DNA of 64,000 nt from Hirsutella rhossiliensis (GCF_020360975.1 NW_025408679.1:62001-126000); one strand, 5' to 3'; positions 11,591-25,118 are shown, counted from the first letter of the stretch. The notes: a model not told the origin generated them from the sequence alone. Made by a program: numbers and translations.

Positions 11591-12251
11591 TATTATAGAG
11601 TAAGTAAAAGCGTAAGTATAGGTACTATTTATAGAATAATATTAATAAGCTATATAGAGCTCTCTTATACGCGGCTAGCCTATATATATATATATAGAAT
11701 CTAGCCCTCTATATATAACTATATAGCTTAGGCTATAGCCTAAGCTTATAACTTATAATAGTTAAAGACTCTTATATAATACCCTCCCTTAAGCGCGGTA
11801 TAGCGTTACTTAATTAATAGCTTCTATACTATTAGGCCTATACTACTAGCTCTACCCTACCCTTTCCTATTAATTATACTAGCCTTACTAGCCTTATTAT
11901 CCCTACGCCCGTTAGCTTAGGTAGCTAGAACTAGGCTCTATATTTATCGGCTAGCTAGCTATTTAAATAAGGGCGCGACCTATTATATATACCCCTAGGT
12001 AGCCGGCGGCTAGCCTAGACCTATATAAGCTTTAGGTTACCTGTTCCCTTAGCCTTAAGCAGCCTCCTCTACCTAAGGGTATATAAATCGGTATCCTTTC
12101 CTTCCTCCTTCCTTTCCTTTTCTTCTTTCTTTAACTATAGTAGTAATAGTAATAAGTAAGTTCCCTTTTACTTAAGGCGTTAGTTCGTTCTTAGCTATAT
12201 AAGCTACTTTATTAACGTATACTTATAGTAGTAGCTATAGTAGTAATAATA
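11591..12251 (-). mobile_element. H2: 3' end of a second chromovirus H copy, cut by G1
   Basis: An H-type LTR (11591-11776) is followed by 475 bp homologous to 4627-5110, including the plus-strand TATA box (about 12080-12088) and CT-rich tract of the antisense gene. Homology stops at 12251, where the 3' LTR of G1 begins. More CpG sites have become TpA than in H, so this copy has decayed further. The rest of H2 is not adjacent on the far side of G1, E1 and G2, which fits the rearrangement proposed at E1. Confidence 0.85.
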
Positions 12252-12700
12252 TATAACGACCAGTGTTATTCCTAAGGGATAAACCTATCGAGGGGTTTAT
12301 ATTAGTAGATATAATAGGGCGTGGTCTAAGTAATAATAAGTATATTACGTTAGTAATAAGTCGGAGGTTATAGACCGTAGACTATAACTAGGTAATTAGA
12401 ATTAAAGATAAATCGTAATAAAGATCTATATTAAAAGCTAGAGAGCTATCTATCTAAAGAAGTAAAAGTAGGTAGCTATATATACCTATAGAGACTATCC
12501 TTAGATTATAGGCCTAGCTATAATCCCTAACGTTAGATCGTATAGAGCGTAGTAATCTCGTTAATCCTAGATTACTTAGATCTCTACGATCCCCTTAATC
12601 CTATATCTATTAAATAGTTATACCGACTATTTATCCGTTAGACCGTATTACGTGCTTAACGCGGTCGACCGTTAGCGGCCTAGTAGCCGTAGTCGTAATA
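12252..12700 (-). repeat. 3' LTR of G1 (449 bp)
   Basis: The LTR begins tataacgacc and ends gtcgtaata on the plus strand, so in element orientation it runs TATTACGAC...GGTCGTTATA (TG..CA before RIP). The half nearest 12252 is shared with G2, G3 and G4. The other half (U3 side) matches G2 but not G3 or G4. The reverse complement of the polypurine tract (ctcccctcctttta) follows at 12707-12720. Confidence 0.88.
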
Positions 12701-12760
12701 CGATATCTCCCCTCCTTTTAGTCTTACCCGTAAGACCTACTATAGCTGCCTTAGCCGCCG

Positions 12761-12770
12761 TATATAAATA
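12761..12770 (+). promoter_or_regulatory. TATA box of the antisense gene in G1
   Basis: tatataaata lies on the plus strand 83 bases before the presumed start (ATA, formerly ATG, at 12844) of the antisense gene. The equivalent GTATAAATAT is on the minus strand of G4 at 63211-63220, 80 bases from that copy's ATG. Its conservation in position across copies supports a promoter, by inference. Confidence 0.55.
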
Positions 12771-12843
12771 TACCCTTATCGCGTTATATATAAGTATATC
12801 GTTCTTTATCTCTTTTATCTTTTTAGGATATACTACTAATAGT

Positions 12844-13522
12844 ATATTTAGTTATATACTAAAAAATCGTTCCCGAAAAGCCTTTAAGCGCGCTACTCTT
12901 ACTGAATATATCGACTTAAGTAGAGATCCTACCGATATACCGTGCACTTAATACTTTAAGGCGAAGAAGACGAATTATTAGATAGCCGAAAATTCTTCGC
13001 GCTATAATAATTATATTACTAGTAGTCGTTCCTATTATAATAGTATTTTAGTAGCCTTTTCTTATAGGTGTCTTTTAATTCTTTCTATGCGTAGTAGCTA
13101 ACGTATTTCTTTTAGTAACTAAATTATTAGCGGAGTAGCATAGGCTATATTCTAAAGAGGAGGAAGCTAAGGAAGCCTTATTAGAGCTTAAGGCATAGCT
13201 TACGAATCTTTAGTCGTAAATATCTATCGCTATTAATCGTTTAGCTTATATCTAAAAGATTTAGAATTATATAAAGGAAAAGAGTTCTAAGTTATTTCGT
13301 TATAGTATCTAAGAAGTAGATACCGAGGATAGCGTTTTACCTATACTCGATACGCATAGGTATTAGGTAGTAAATAACTTATAATCGTTAGGCGTTCTTA
13401 ATAAGGTAAATTAGTCCTCGTTCGGTATTAGTAAGGAGTTTATAGATCTTAGTCCTTTAATCCCTCTTAAACCTTTTAGTAAAATTATCGAAGTAGAGAG
13501 CTATAGTAGGTTAAGTGCTTAA
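12844..13522 (+). pseudogene. antisense Zn(II)2Cys6-like/coiled-coil gene of G1
   Basis: The plus-strand gene is convergent with pol. Exon 1 is 12844-13042, the intron 13043-13115 (73 bases, GTATTT donor, GCTAAC branch, TTTTAG acceptor), and exon 2 13116-13522. The exons sum to 606 bases, exactly 202 codons, ending at a TAA in the same place as in G4. Cys or Tyr codons (TGY or TAY) fall at residues 34, 37, 45, 54, 57 and 64, giving C-x2-C-x7-C-x8-C-x2-C-x6-C. This is close to the fungal Zn(II)2Cys6 DNA-binding pattern. Exon 2 begins with an acidic, helix-prone segment (E-E-E-A-K-E-A-L-L-E-L). Stops inside are TAA/TAG only. Whether it was a transcription factor, an antisense regulator or something else is unknown. 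Confidence 0.68.
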
Positions 13523-16500
13523 GTAGTTCCTAGGTATTTTCCTTTAGTCTATATCCCTTTTACTTAATAAGGTATTCTTATTACTAACCTTATTTTCTTA
13601 TATCTAGTATTTATTTTACTTTATATTCTTAATTATTATCGACTTCGATTTTTTCCTATAGTTTAGCGTTTTATAGCGCTAGTTCTAATAATAAGATATA
13701 AAATATTAGGTATATCTATATTATTATTAGTAGCGAAAGTTTATAGTTAACTTTTAAAATAGTTTCCTTAACCTTAAACGGTCTAAGTTTCTTAAAATCT
13801 AATTTATTACTTAGTCGTTTTATTTTAATATTTCGTTGTATAAGGTAGACTATATCTCCCTCTTAAAAGATTAGTCCTTATAATCTTTTCCGATTATAGT
13901 AAGTAAATATTTATTGTCTAATAAATTAAAGTTCTTATTATATTTCTTTATATAATCTTTATAGCTAATCTACTTATAATATCGCTTATTTTACTTATAG
14001 TCCTTATTAAGTAACCTTAAATACTTCTAGGTTATATCTATAATTAGCGTATACTAGTAAGAGCTTAGTTATTTCTATAACTAAGCTATTATAAGCTAGT
14101 TACGCTATTAATAGCTATTTAACTTAATTGTTTTATTTATAGCTAATATAGTATCGTAAATATTATTTAAGCGTTTAGTTAAGTCGTTCTATTTATCTAT
14201 CTATTTATAGGTAATAAGCTATACTAAGCTTATATTTTTTCCTTAATTATACTATAAGAGCTTACTAAAACTTAGCTATAAATATACTTCCTCTATTAAA
14301 GATAATCTTATTCGGTAGTCTATAATTACTAATAATTATTCGTAGGAATATATATACTAGCTCTTCTATATTACTTACTTCTTTATATAGTAAAAAATAC
14401 CTATACTTCGTTAGTCTATCGGTAATAATAAATATACTATCGTACTTAATATTAATTATAGGTTCTTTCGATAGTAATAGCTTTATAATATAGTCGAAAG
14501 CTATCGAATCCTATAGTTTCTCTAGTACTAGTAGCGGTTATAATTCTCCGTATAGTTTATATTATTTAGCTTTACTTTATATATAAAGTTTATATTCTTT
14601 AATAACTTATTATACTACTTCCTTAAGCTATAGGAAGTTATATTATCGTTTAATCCGTTCTATTATTCTTTAGATTCCTTAGTATCTATATATTAGATAT
14701 TTATATATATCTTATATAACTTTATCTCGTAATTCTAGTAGTATCTAGATTTTATTTTTATATATTAGAACTTCTAAATATTCTATATTATATCCGTTTA
14801 GTACTTTATATTCTTTTATCTATTTTAGGATCTTTTAGTATATTAAGTTATTAGGTTATACTTTAAATATTATATTTAGCTATTAGTATTAGTAGTTCCC
14901 GTTTTCGTTAATTTCTAGGAGCTATCCTTTCGCTATAGGTGCCCCTATATTATAGTTACTTCGTCGACTAAGGGTATTAGCTCGACCGTTTTTTATTCCT
15001 TTTCTATAGATTATTTTATAGTCGAATTCTAATAAATATTCGGCCTATTAGATCTATCGTCCGTTTAACTATTACGTTGTTATAAAATATAAGATATTCT
15101 TATAATCTATATAGACCTTAACTTTATATTTACTTCTAAGAAAGTAGTATCGAAATTCCTTAAAAGCTTAAATAATTATAAGGAATTCTTTATCGTAGAT
15201 AGGGTAATTAAGTTCTACGCTATATAGCTTTTTTAAGTAAAATATAATTAGTCGTAGTCTTTCTTTATTATCTTTTTATCCGATTTATACTCTTAGAGTA
15301 AAGTCTAATATATTAGTTTTAAGTTTAATTTATTATTTTAGATCGAAGGTAGTTAAGACTAGTTCTTATATAATTATAGTCTTAATATATTTAAAAGCTT
15401 TATTAGCTTTATTGTCTTATATAAATCCTTTTTCCTTCTTTATTAAGTTATATAGTAATACTATAATCTTTCCGAAATCTTTAATAAATCGTTAGTAGTA
15501 ATTTATAAATCCTAGGAAACTTTATATATCCTTAACGTTCTTTAGCGTTAGCTATTCTTTAACTAAGTTAATCTTATCTTATTATATATATATCTCTCTT
15601 AGTAAGATTATATATCTAAGGAAGTCTACTTCCTATATATAAAACTTACTTTTCTTTAGTTTAATTAGTAACTTTATATTCTAAAGTACGCGGAGTACCT
15701 TATAGACGTATTCTTTATATTCTTCTAGGGTATCTAAGAAGATTAGGATATTATCTAGATATACTACTATAAAGATATCTAAGTATTTACGTAGGATATT
15801 ATTAATTATCCGTTAAAAGGTAGCTAGTATATTTATAAGTCTAAATAGTATTACTAGATATTTAAATAGTCTAAATTTTATTCTAAAGGCTATTATCTAT
15901 TTATATCCCTTTTTTTATTATATTAAGTTATAGGCGCCTTTAAGGTCGAGGGCTATAAACTATTTTTTACTATATAATCGATCTTATAGTTCTAATATAA
16001 GCGGTAATAGTATTTAATCCTTTATTATAATATCGTTTAAGCGTCTATAGTCGATAACTAGTTATAGTATACCGTTTTTCTTTAAAATAAATATAATTAG
16101 ATAGCCTACTTTAGATATTAATATTTATATATATCCTTTTCGTAGATTCTCGTCGAGGTAGTCGTATAGCGTTTATAGTTACTTTTCGTTTAAGTTATAG
16201 ATTTTATAGAACGTTAGCGTTATTCTATCCTTAAGATAAATTTCGTAGTCCTATTAGCTATATTTAGGTAACCTTATCTTAAGTTCTTCTTTAAAGAGTT
16301 TATTATATTTCCGGTATTTTTAAGGGATATTCTTTATTCTATCTTATAGGCTTTATTCTTTCTCTTAAGAGCTAGTTTCTCTTAACTTAAGCTCTTTATT
16401 AATTTATTTAAGGTCTTTCCTTAAAGTAGTAATAACTCTTTAGGTCTTTATATTATATCCTTTATTCTATTTATATCGGATACTAGGTTATATAGCCGTG

Positions 16501-17000
16501 TTAGTTAGTACGTAGGTCTTATTAGTCGATTTTATTATATCCGCCGGTTTAGTTACTATTTTCGTCTATATCGCTAAAGCCTATAATAATTTACTTAAAC
16601 GGTTATACTTTTTATCTTATTTAGTAGCTAAATTATCGTAAAATTTTACTTTCTCCTAAATCTATTAGTCTTAAAAACTTATATCTTCGTCCTAACGTAG
16701 CTAGCTAGTTTTCTAGTTAATTAGTAGGTTGCTCTCCTATAGCTATAGAAGCCTTAATATAAGGTTATATTCTTTAATATCTATAATATTAAAGTTAACT
16801 TATTCGTCGTAGCCCTAGATATTAATATCGAGGTAATTAATCTCTATATTAATAATTCTATTATTATAGTTAAAGGCCTCTCTTTCGATATTTATAAGTT
16901 TATATAGATCTATCTTATATCTTTATATAAGTTAGTAACGATTAACGACTCTAAGTAAAACGTAGTTACCTATCGCGCTATAGTCTAAAAGTATATATAT
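13490..17000 (-). pseudogene. pol of G1: protease to chromodomain
   Basis: Minus-strand pol collinear with G4. The protease L-L-D-Y-x-A motif is at about 16940-16995. RT has Y-L-D-N at about 15748-15763 in place of Y-L-D-D. RNase H is at about 14980-15330, integrase at about 13880-14640, and the C-terminal chromodomain at about 13513-13644. Stops are TAA/TAG. The chromodomain end overlaps the tail of the antisense gene by a few bases, so the two genes meet tail to tail. Confidence 0.85.
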
Positions 17001-19136
17001 ATAATATCCTATAATTTAAATATCTAATACTATTTAGTTACTATAGCTTACCGTTGCTATATATAAGGTCCTTAGATCTTATTATATTATAATAGTCTAT
17101 AGCCCTTTTATAGATAGCGTACCTTGTTTTTTACCTAGTCCTTATTCGTTTTATTTAGGTATTCTTCTTCGATTTATTATTAGTATTATTTCTTTATATT
17201 TTTATCGCGTAGTATTATATTAGGGCTTAAAAGACTAATTTCTTATAGCTAATCGAAGAGTTCTTATTTCTTAACGCTATATCGTTTATATTATACTACT
17301 TCGTAGTTAATTACGTACTATACTTCGTAATTTTATTCGTTTTTATACTAAAGGTTAAGTTTTCGTTTAGCGTCTTTCTATTTTTTACGTAGTATTTCTA
17401 TATCGATTCTTCCTTAGTCGAATATAGCTTATAGCCTTTATATATATTACTAATAATCTTTTAGTATACCGTTATATCGTTTATACTATACTTATGCTTT
17501 TTTATATTTATAAATTCTATAGTTTAGGTATACGTATTCGTTATAATTTTCTTTATTATATTTAACTTATTATATAAGTCTTTAAAAGATTAAGGGTTTA
17601 GATATCTTAGAGCGAGTAGCGTTATACTATTCCTCTATTTTAGCGTGTCTATAGATTTTATATATCTCTAAAAGATATCTCGTTAATAAACCGTAATTAT
17701 CGCGGTATTTAAGTAGCGTACTATAATCGGGTTCTAATAATATAACTTAGTTATTTAGGTAGCATTAATCGATTTTCTAGTAGTTTAGTTCTATACTTAG
17801 GTAGGGTTTTAAAAGTACTTATCCTTTAAACCTAACTAGGAAGGCGTTATATTATACCTTTATCTAGAAGTATATTATATAATCTAAGTAGACGTATAAT
17901 ATCTATAAAATATACTTATAGTACTTATAAGTAAGTAGTATTTATAGATCGTCTTTAAATTCTCCTTATAGTTACTATTCTTATTATAGAGCTATAAAGG
18001 TATTAACTATAGTAATAGCTATAGTATAGTCTCCTCTATATAGTACTAGTTAATATCGAATTAATATAGCTTATTAGTTTTCTATAAGAATTTAAGGTAT
18101 TTATTAGGTTTTAATTTTAAGTATTTCTTTAAATTCTTTAAAGTATAAAGCGTATTCTCTAATCGTAGTATTTTCCCTTAATAGTAAGGGTAGTAGTATA
18201 AGTTCGTTCTCGTCTTCTATTTCTTTAAGTATTTCTTATTCTTTAGAGCTTATATCGTCGATACTTTATTATTCCTCCTTAGGTTATTATCCGAGTTTCG
18301 TAAGTATAAGGGCTATATCTATATCTTCTTTATTATATTATTTATAGACTACCTATTATTATTATTGATTTTTATTTCGTATATCTTCTTAGAATTATTT
18401 ACCGTTCTTCTTAATCTAGTCTTAGGAGACTCCTTTAAGATAGGGGTATCCTAGTTCTATAAATTTAACCTATCTCTATATTTTAGGATCCCTTCGTTAT
18501 ATTATTATAAGGGTCTTCTTTAGTAGCTTTAGGAACTATCTAGTATTATTTTTATTACTTAAGTATACTATATATTCGTCGTCGTAGTATATAGTCTAAC
18601 TAAGGAGTTTATACTTTAGTTCCTATCTATTAATAGCGTTTAGGTATTTCTTACCTTCTAGGGCTAGTACCTAGTAGGTTTTCTTCTCCTTATAAGGTTA
18701 TCTATATTCTTTAAAGTAATATCTAAGTTTCCTATAGTTAAAATACTTTCCTTTACTTTTCTATATTATATCTAGATCTATCCTACCTAGGTTAGTTATA
18801 TAGGCATAGGTAATAGGAGTTTCGCGCTTCTTCTTATAGTTAGCGCGTTAGCTAAAGTTATTTCTATAAGAAGGGTTCTAGTTTCCTCTTCCTTATTTCT
18901 TTTCTTAGCGTCGCGTATACTATCTATTATCGATTTATACTACTATAGTAATATAGTCCGAGAGGTTATTAGGTCGATTTTCCTTATAGAGCTCGTCCTT
19001 AACTTCTTCTTTAAGCCCGTCGTAGAATCGTAATATAAGGGGTTCGTCGTCCTAATTAAGCTTTAAGGTAACTTAACGGAACTTCGTAGTATAATCCGAT
19101 ACTAAGATCCTTTATTAGAGTTCTTAAAGTTTTTAT
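17000..19136 (-). pseudogene. gag of G1, N-terminus missing
   Basis: This is the counterpart of the long G4 gag, read on the minus strand, with a zinc knuckle at about 18709-18765 (two Cys changed to Tyr). A long linker rich in Lys, Glu and Gln-derived stops lies between the knuckle and protease. The sequence ends abruptly at 19136 at the border of E1. The missing N-terminal third would be homologous to about 51490-51990 of G2. Confidence 0.8.
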
Positions 19137-19883
19137 TCTTGCGAAGAGAGATACGAGAAGTATATAAAAATGCATGAAGGTGAAATTAGAAGTAAGGGGT
19201 CGGATAGGCAGGGCAGAGAGATTTAATTCTTATAGGAGCAGCAATTGCGGTAGGGGAGTAATTGTTATATTGCCTTAATTATCCTTCTTTCCTCTATCTA
19301 ACGCCCCTCTTTATACCCTTCTAGCATCTTAATTAATAAAGAAGATCCTACTTAAAGAAGCTACTAATGTCCCTTTAACTACCGAGCTTTTTGCCGGTTT
19401 TTCTCCTCCTTTCTAGCCGTTGCCGGCATATCCGTCTTATCTCTCGCTACCTCTATAGGAAGCTATCGCTACTTCTGCTTCCCCTTATACCCCTACCCTC
19501 CTTTTTATACCTCTTTTTAGCTCCTTCTTCCTTCTTCTTACTATCCTTCTTTCCTCTATCTAACGCCCCTCTTTATACCTAACTAGCATCTTAATTAATA
19601 AAGAAGATCCTGCTTAAAGAAGCTACTAATATCCTTTCGACTACCGAGCTTTTTACTAGTTTTTCCCCTCTTTTCTAGCCGTTGCCGGTATATCCGTCTT
19701 ATCTTTCGCTACCTCTATAGGAAGCTATCGCTACTTCTGCTTCCCCTTATACCCCTACCCTCCTTTTTATACCTCTTTTTAGCTCCTTCTTCCTTCTTCT
19801 ATACCGGGTGTTTTTAGCTTCCTTAGTCCCTCGTGCTAAGGGATATCTCTAAGAACTACGAAATTAAGCTACGCTTCGCGATA
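19137..19883 (-). repeat. 3' LTR of E1 with a 262-bp internal tandem duplication
   Basis: The LTR starts tcttgcgaag (from tctcgcgaag) and ends cttcgcgata. A unit beginning atccttctttcctctatc occurs at 19281 and again at 19543, so about 262 bp is duplicated in tandem. This brings the LTR to 747 bp against 458 bp in E3. The duplication ends within the repeated ccttcttct, a likely slippage or microhomology site. Confidence 0.85.
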
Positions 19884-20149
19884 TACCCCCTTAGCTATAG
19901 CCTGCCCCTTTAGGGTATAGCTAATATAGCTTTAGGCGAGTAAGCGTATAGAGGAGGTTCTTAGCTCTATACTTCTCCCTTTACTTAAGGAAAGTAGGGG
20001 CCCTTTTAGGTCCCTAGGCTCTTTTAGACCTACTTAAGGAAAAGGGGCCTAAAGAGGGGAAAGTCCTATAAGAAAGGGGGCCTTCTTAGAAGGGAAAAAC
20101 CTAATTAAATAGGGGGCCCTCTAAAGGGAAAAACCTCTTCCTTTTCTTT

Positions 20150-23100
20150 AGCTATAGACGTGACCTTCTCGTACGGGCTATTAGCTCCTCTCGTAAACTC
20201 TTAAGGCGGGCTTTTAAGGATAGCTTTTCTCGAACGTCTTTTAGCCTAATTTACTATATAAAGATAGCTAGCTTCTACTTCGGTAAGGGCTTCGTAAGAC
20301 CGTTGGCTTTTATTAATACCGTTAGAACCTAATAGACGGAAATAAGTCCCCTTTAGACCTCTTAGCGTAACTAATACTAGTAGATATCGATATACTATAG
20401 CCGGGTCGATAACTTACTATTTTCCGTTAGAATTCTTATAGTCTGCGTATTATTATATTCTATAGCTAATAGGGTCGGAATTTATAGTTATAACGATATT
20501 AGTAGCCGGCTAAGGAAAATCGCTTCTTTTAACGCTTCTAAAAGAGCTAGTAGCTCTACCTCTATACTAAAAGTTATAACGGTAGCCTACTTCGAAGCTC
20601 TGTAAGTAATAGTTCCTCTAAAAAGGGATATAATATACCCTTATAAGCTCTTTCTATCTAAGGAATTGTCCGTAAAGGACGAATCGCTTAAATAAAGGAA
20701 GATTTCGGCAGCTTATTTCCTTCCCTACCCTCCTAGGCGCAGACTATATAATCTCGTTAAATAGAGATAAAGGATAGCTCTATCTACTACTTCTTAATGC
20801 CTAGGGCTAGGATTCTTATTATACCTAGCTAGCCGGGAGACCGTAAAAGAGATATCCGGTCTAGTAGAAATAGCTAAAAAAAGCAAGGAGCCTACCTTCT
20901 ATTAATATTAGTGTTTCTCTTACTCCCTAGCTTAAAAGGACGGATTAGGTAAAAGCTCTTCGTCTAATATAGGCGTAGAGGGAAGCTTCTTATCGAGGGA
21001 ATTAGGGAGGAATTTATAAGCGACCTTATCGATATAGGCGTCCTAGGTAAGCTAGATAGTCCGTTAGGACCTATTCCGAAGGATTCGTATCCCTAGGAAC
21101 CACTTTAGTTCCCCTAGCTTAGTTATCTTATACCTTTATTATAGGCCTCGTATAGCCTCCCTAGCAGCAGCTTCTTCCTCTTTTAGGTAGGCCTAGATAA
21201 TATTATCGACGTAGAAGAAGACCGTAATTTTTCCCTTCTATATTATATATGGTTCCTAAGGGACTTTCTTAAAGCCTAGGGCTTCGAGGGAACCTATTAA
21301 ATGCTATTGCTAAAGAAGGGGTAATCTTCGTAGTCCGTATAGAGCTTTCCTAAGCTATAGAACCTTTCCTAGCTATTAGAAGCCTAATAGAAGGCGTATA
21401 TAGATAACTTCTTCTTCTTCCTTAAGTAGATAGTTAATAAAGGCGTTAACTATATCTATCTATTCGAGCTCGAGGTCGAATTCTGCTACTATAGCTATAA
21501 AGTTCCGAAAAGATATCCCTACTAAGGTGGTTGCCCTAGTAGGTAGATCCCCTTTTTCCTATTAATTCTTATAGATAACTAGCCGGGCTTTATACTTTTA
21601 AAGGAAGCTGTGTTTATTAGTCTTATAGATAAAGACCTACTTATAGCTAAGGACCTGTTTTCCTCTTACCTTTTCCTTAAGGACCTCTTCGAAAGACCCT
21701 ATCTCTTTATATAAGGCTAGGTAGTCTTTCTAAGCCTAGAAAAACTAGTCTCTAAAGGGGTGTCTTTCTAGCTGCTTTTATTTTGCTAGTAGGTCCGGGA
21801 GGTCTCTTTTATATACCTTCCTTACTAATATCGGCTTAAATAGCCGGCCTTCCTTTGCTTCTCGAAGCAGGGATAAAAAGGCAGCTAGGTAATCCTTTAA
21901 GAGAGGTGCCTTTCCTACCCCCTTAGGGGCCGAGATAGGAAGACTAACTAAAAAAGCTGCTTCTAGATCTTCTTCTTATTCCGTAAGAGGAGGCGTAGGG
22001 AGGTAGGCGTATTCTAGCTCTACCGCTTTCCTATAGTCTCCTTCTTCGTCTAGATTATCTAGTCTAGCAGCTTCCTCTTCTTCTTCGAAGTCGGCGTTAT
22101 CCTCGACTACTTCGACGTTAGTTTCTTCTTCCGTTTCCTCGTCTAGGACCTCTTCTTAAGACTATTAGGAAAGGGGGATTTAGATCTTCTAAATTAGCTA
22201 ACGTTATATAAGTAAGAGGGGCTATTAATCCTTCTTTCTATCGAAGAAGCTAGATTCATCGAAAATTATATCCTTAGTCGAAATAACCTTCTATAGAAGA
22301 GGAATCTAGATCTAGAAGATATTCGTAGAATTATACCTAATAAGGTAACTAATAAAGGCTCTAGGATTAAGCTTTCTTTTCATCTTCCTTTTTAGCTATA
22401 TATCGGCAGTTATTGCGTATGCCTTATAGCTATAGGCACGAAGGTAGGCTAGCGAGGCCCTCTTCTTCGTAAAGAGCTCGAGGGGGGATTTCTAGTCTAT
22501 TCCTTAGTTTAGTCCCCTAGGGTCCTTAAGGTCCCTCGGGGTCCGGTTCCGAAGGTAATAAGCGGTCTTAATAACTTCCCTCTAAAGGTCGTATAGAAGC
22601 CTTATAGTAAGTCTTATCGTACGGGCCCTTTCTATTATAGCACCCCCTAATCTTTCTACCCCTCTGTTCTAAGCCTAGGTATTCGGTGCTAACGGAAGGG
22701 GTAAAATGCCCCTTTTTCGAAGCTAATTTAAGATATCCTTCGTAAATAGCTCTCCGTTAGACCGTATCTTCTCTACCTTATAGCTAAAGTAGGATTTTAT
22801 CTAGTTAACGAAGTCCTAGATGGTAGACTAGTTATACTTACTTAGGTAGGTCCGTAAGAAATAGGGGAAAACTATCCCTAAAAAAGCGTCTATAAAAAAC
22901 ATTACTCTAACGAAGCTTTCTTAATCCCTAAAGACGTTGGTCTAGTCGACCTAAATTTCCTTATATAGCTGGTCCGGCCGTATTAGGGTCCGTCTAGAAA
23001 TTCGTCTCTTAGTCTTTCCTTAGCCGTAGTATTCGCATTCGACGGTCTTTAGGCCCCTTATTTATACGCCCTATTATTGGCCTAGCTTATATAAAGCTAG

Positions 23101-25090
23101 GGGGCCCGGGTAACTAAGTCGTGCGTGCTAAAGAATACTATTTCCTTAGGCTGCTAGAAGAGGGTCTTTTATAGTAGACCTATTCCTCCTAGTAGGGAAA
23201 GCTAACTTCTTAAGTATTTCCTTACTATAAATAGGTTAGAGTTCGAGAACGAATTAACCGAATTTCTCCTCGATAAGCTTAATAGTCTAATTCTTCTAGA
23301 CTAGCCTCGTAGGCTTAGACGTCGTATCCTAGAAGATTCCTTCCTCTCGAAGAAGGCAGAAGGAAATTAAGCTCGTTAAAAATCGAGGGCAAAAAGCTAC
23401 CCTTTTTCTTCGAAGAATTTATATAGATCCGTTAGGTAATTTTATTGTAAAATTTACCCTTCCGTATCCCTTTATCCGTACCGTTAATTCCCTAGTAATA
23501 AGATATTCCCTTCGTGCCTTCTTAAAGGACCGGAATCGTAAGAGTATATTATAGATATCGAGGGCAGCACTAGAGTTAAGGATAGCTGATTTTCGTAGGG
23601 GATAATCGGAGGGCTCTAACGGTTAGTCTTAGCCTTATTAATCTATAGGGAAGACAAAGGCCGGATTTACTATACTAACGATTTTTCCTCGAATTTACGG
23701 CTCGAATAAGGGCAGCGGCGTTATTAGTTGCTATTTCTTAGTAACCTAAATCTCGTCTATCTTCTTCTATAACGAGGGGTCCTCCTTAAGAGACTATTAT
23801 ATTATTTCTCGCAGCCTCTTTAAAGGGTTAATTCCTTTAGGTCGGTTTTCCTCGAAGACCTGCTAGCAGTCTTCTAGCCGATAGGGCTTTTTATATACTT
23901 AGTAGGTAGGTCGATTCCTCCTCGTTCGTTTCTTCGAGGAATACTCGTCCTAGTCTAGAAGGTCTACTTAAAAACCCCCCCTTTTTACCCATTATTGCTA
24001 ATAATAACGAGGTTCGATTTTAACTAGTTCCCTAATCTTTCTACTAACGGACTAAAAGGTCTATTAGGGGACTAGTCGGGCCGGTCTAATAGACGGGACC
24101 GGGGCCCGGAGCAAAAGGCGGAGCCGGGGCCGGGGCTAGGGCAGCCGTTAAAGACGGGGTTAAGGCTCTCGAGGGAGGAGGAGCCGAAGGAGCAACAGCC
24201 GCAGCAGCAGCAGCGGGGGCCGCAGCAATAGGGGCTATAGCAGCTATAGGTCGAGCTATCTAGGTCGACTGCTAGCCACGAAGGAATAAGACTGCTTACT
24301 ATTATACTCTAGCAGCCTCTTCGTCTAGTTCCCGGCTAGCCTCTCGAAAGATAGTCGAGTAACCGTTACTAATAGGCTTTATTAGTAGAGATATATCCCG
24401 TAGCTACTAGCCGGAAAGAGCTTCTATAAGGAAGTATTAGTTAGCTTCCTCGAGGATTTCTTCCTACTTAGCTAGCTACGAAGAAGCTAGTAGGTTCTTA
24501 GTAGAAAAAGCTCCTAGGTAGGCCGTATAGGTCTTCTTAATACGGTTAGTTATATAACCTCTCGAGGGAGCTGTCGAGGTCTTAAGCTTTAAAAGCTACT
24601 GCCTAGGAGTCTCTTCTTCTCGAAGAGAGATTAGCTTTACGGCATTAACGGATTCCGTTATCGCTATACGAGCAGCCGTTAATAGCTTCGTTTCGTAGAG
24701 GTATTCCTTTCGGTAACTCTCGTAGTCGCCTAAGGTAGTAGAAAAGGCTCTCTATTATATAGAGGTTAGCTTAGACTAAGAGGGTAGCTCCCTCTATAAA
24801 GTCCGTTGCCTTAGGATAAAGAGGGGGCTTAAGAGGGTCCTACTTATTAGAGAAGACTAAATTATAGATAGTTCTATCTACCCGAGCCTATAGCTCCTTT
24901 ACCTACTTATCCTAATCTTAGGGCTCCATAAGAATCATCCTATAGACCGTAGGGACGGTAGAGGAGTCGATTTTCGTTATTATTACGGGGAAAGGTAGAA
25001 AAGTCGGTTAAAAATCGGCTTTTCTAGTAAGAGGGGTAAAAGGAAGCTACGAGGGATATAAGAAAGGTGCCTTTTATAGTAGCCGGAAGG
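20150..25090 (-). pseudogene. copia gag-pol of E1
   Basis: Read on the minus strand from high to low coordinates. Gag is at about 24250-25090. An Ala/Pro-rich linker is at about 24110-24250. The protease at about 23568-23600 has the active-site DSG changed to NSS. The integrase with a Cys-rich segment lies about 22900-23100. RT includes the K-A-L-Y-G-L motif at about 21325-21355 and F-F-Y-V-D-N at about 21194-21213, where Y-V-D-D is expected. RNase H ends with a G-L-T-K-P-L motif near 20285-20310, typical of copia. TAA/TAG codons interrupt every domain. Confidence 0.85.
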
Positions 25091-25118
25091 TATAGGAATA
25101 TCCTCCCGGGCTTATAAC

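Larger units (their letters stand above)
12252..19136 (-). mobile_element. Ty3/gypsy chromovirus G1, 5' part missing
   Basis: On the minus strand this is the 3' LTR (12252-12700), polypurine tract, antisense gene, chromodomain, integrase, RNase H, RT, protease and most of gag. It stops inside gag at 19136, where copia E1 starts; the rest of gag and the 5' LTR are not found beyond E1. The matching gag sequence in G2 continues past this point (about 51481 onward), which places the break. CpA and TpG are strongly depleted. Confidence 0.9.

Noticed and set aside
19391..19582. 63-codon plus-strand ORF, Leu/Ser/Pro-rich
   Set aside because: It lies wholly inside the pyrimidine-rich duplicated LTR of E1. 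Composition explains it and no promoter or homologous frame is kept in other LTRs.
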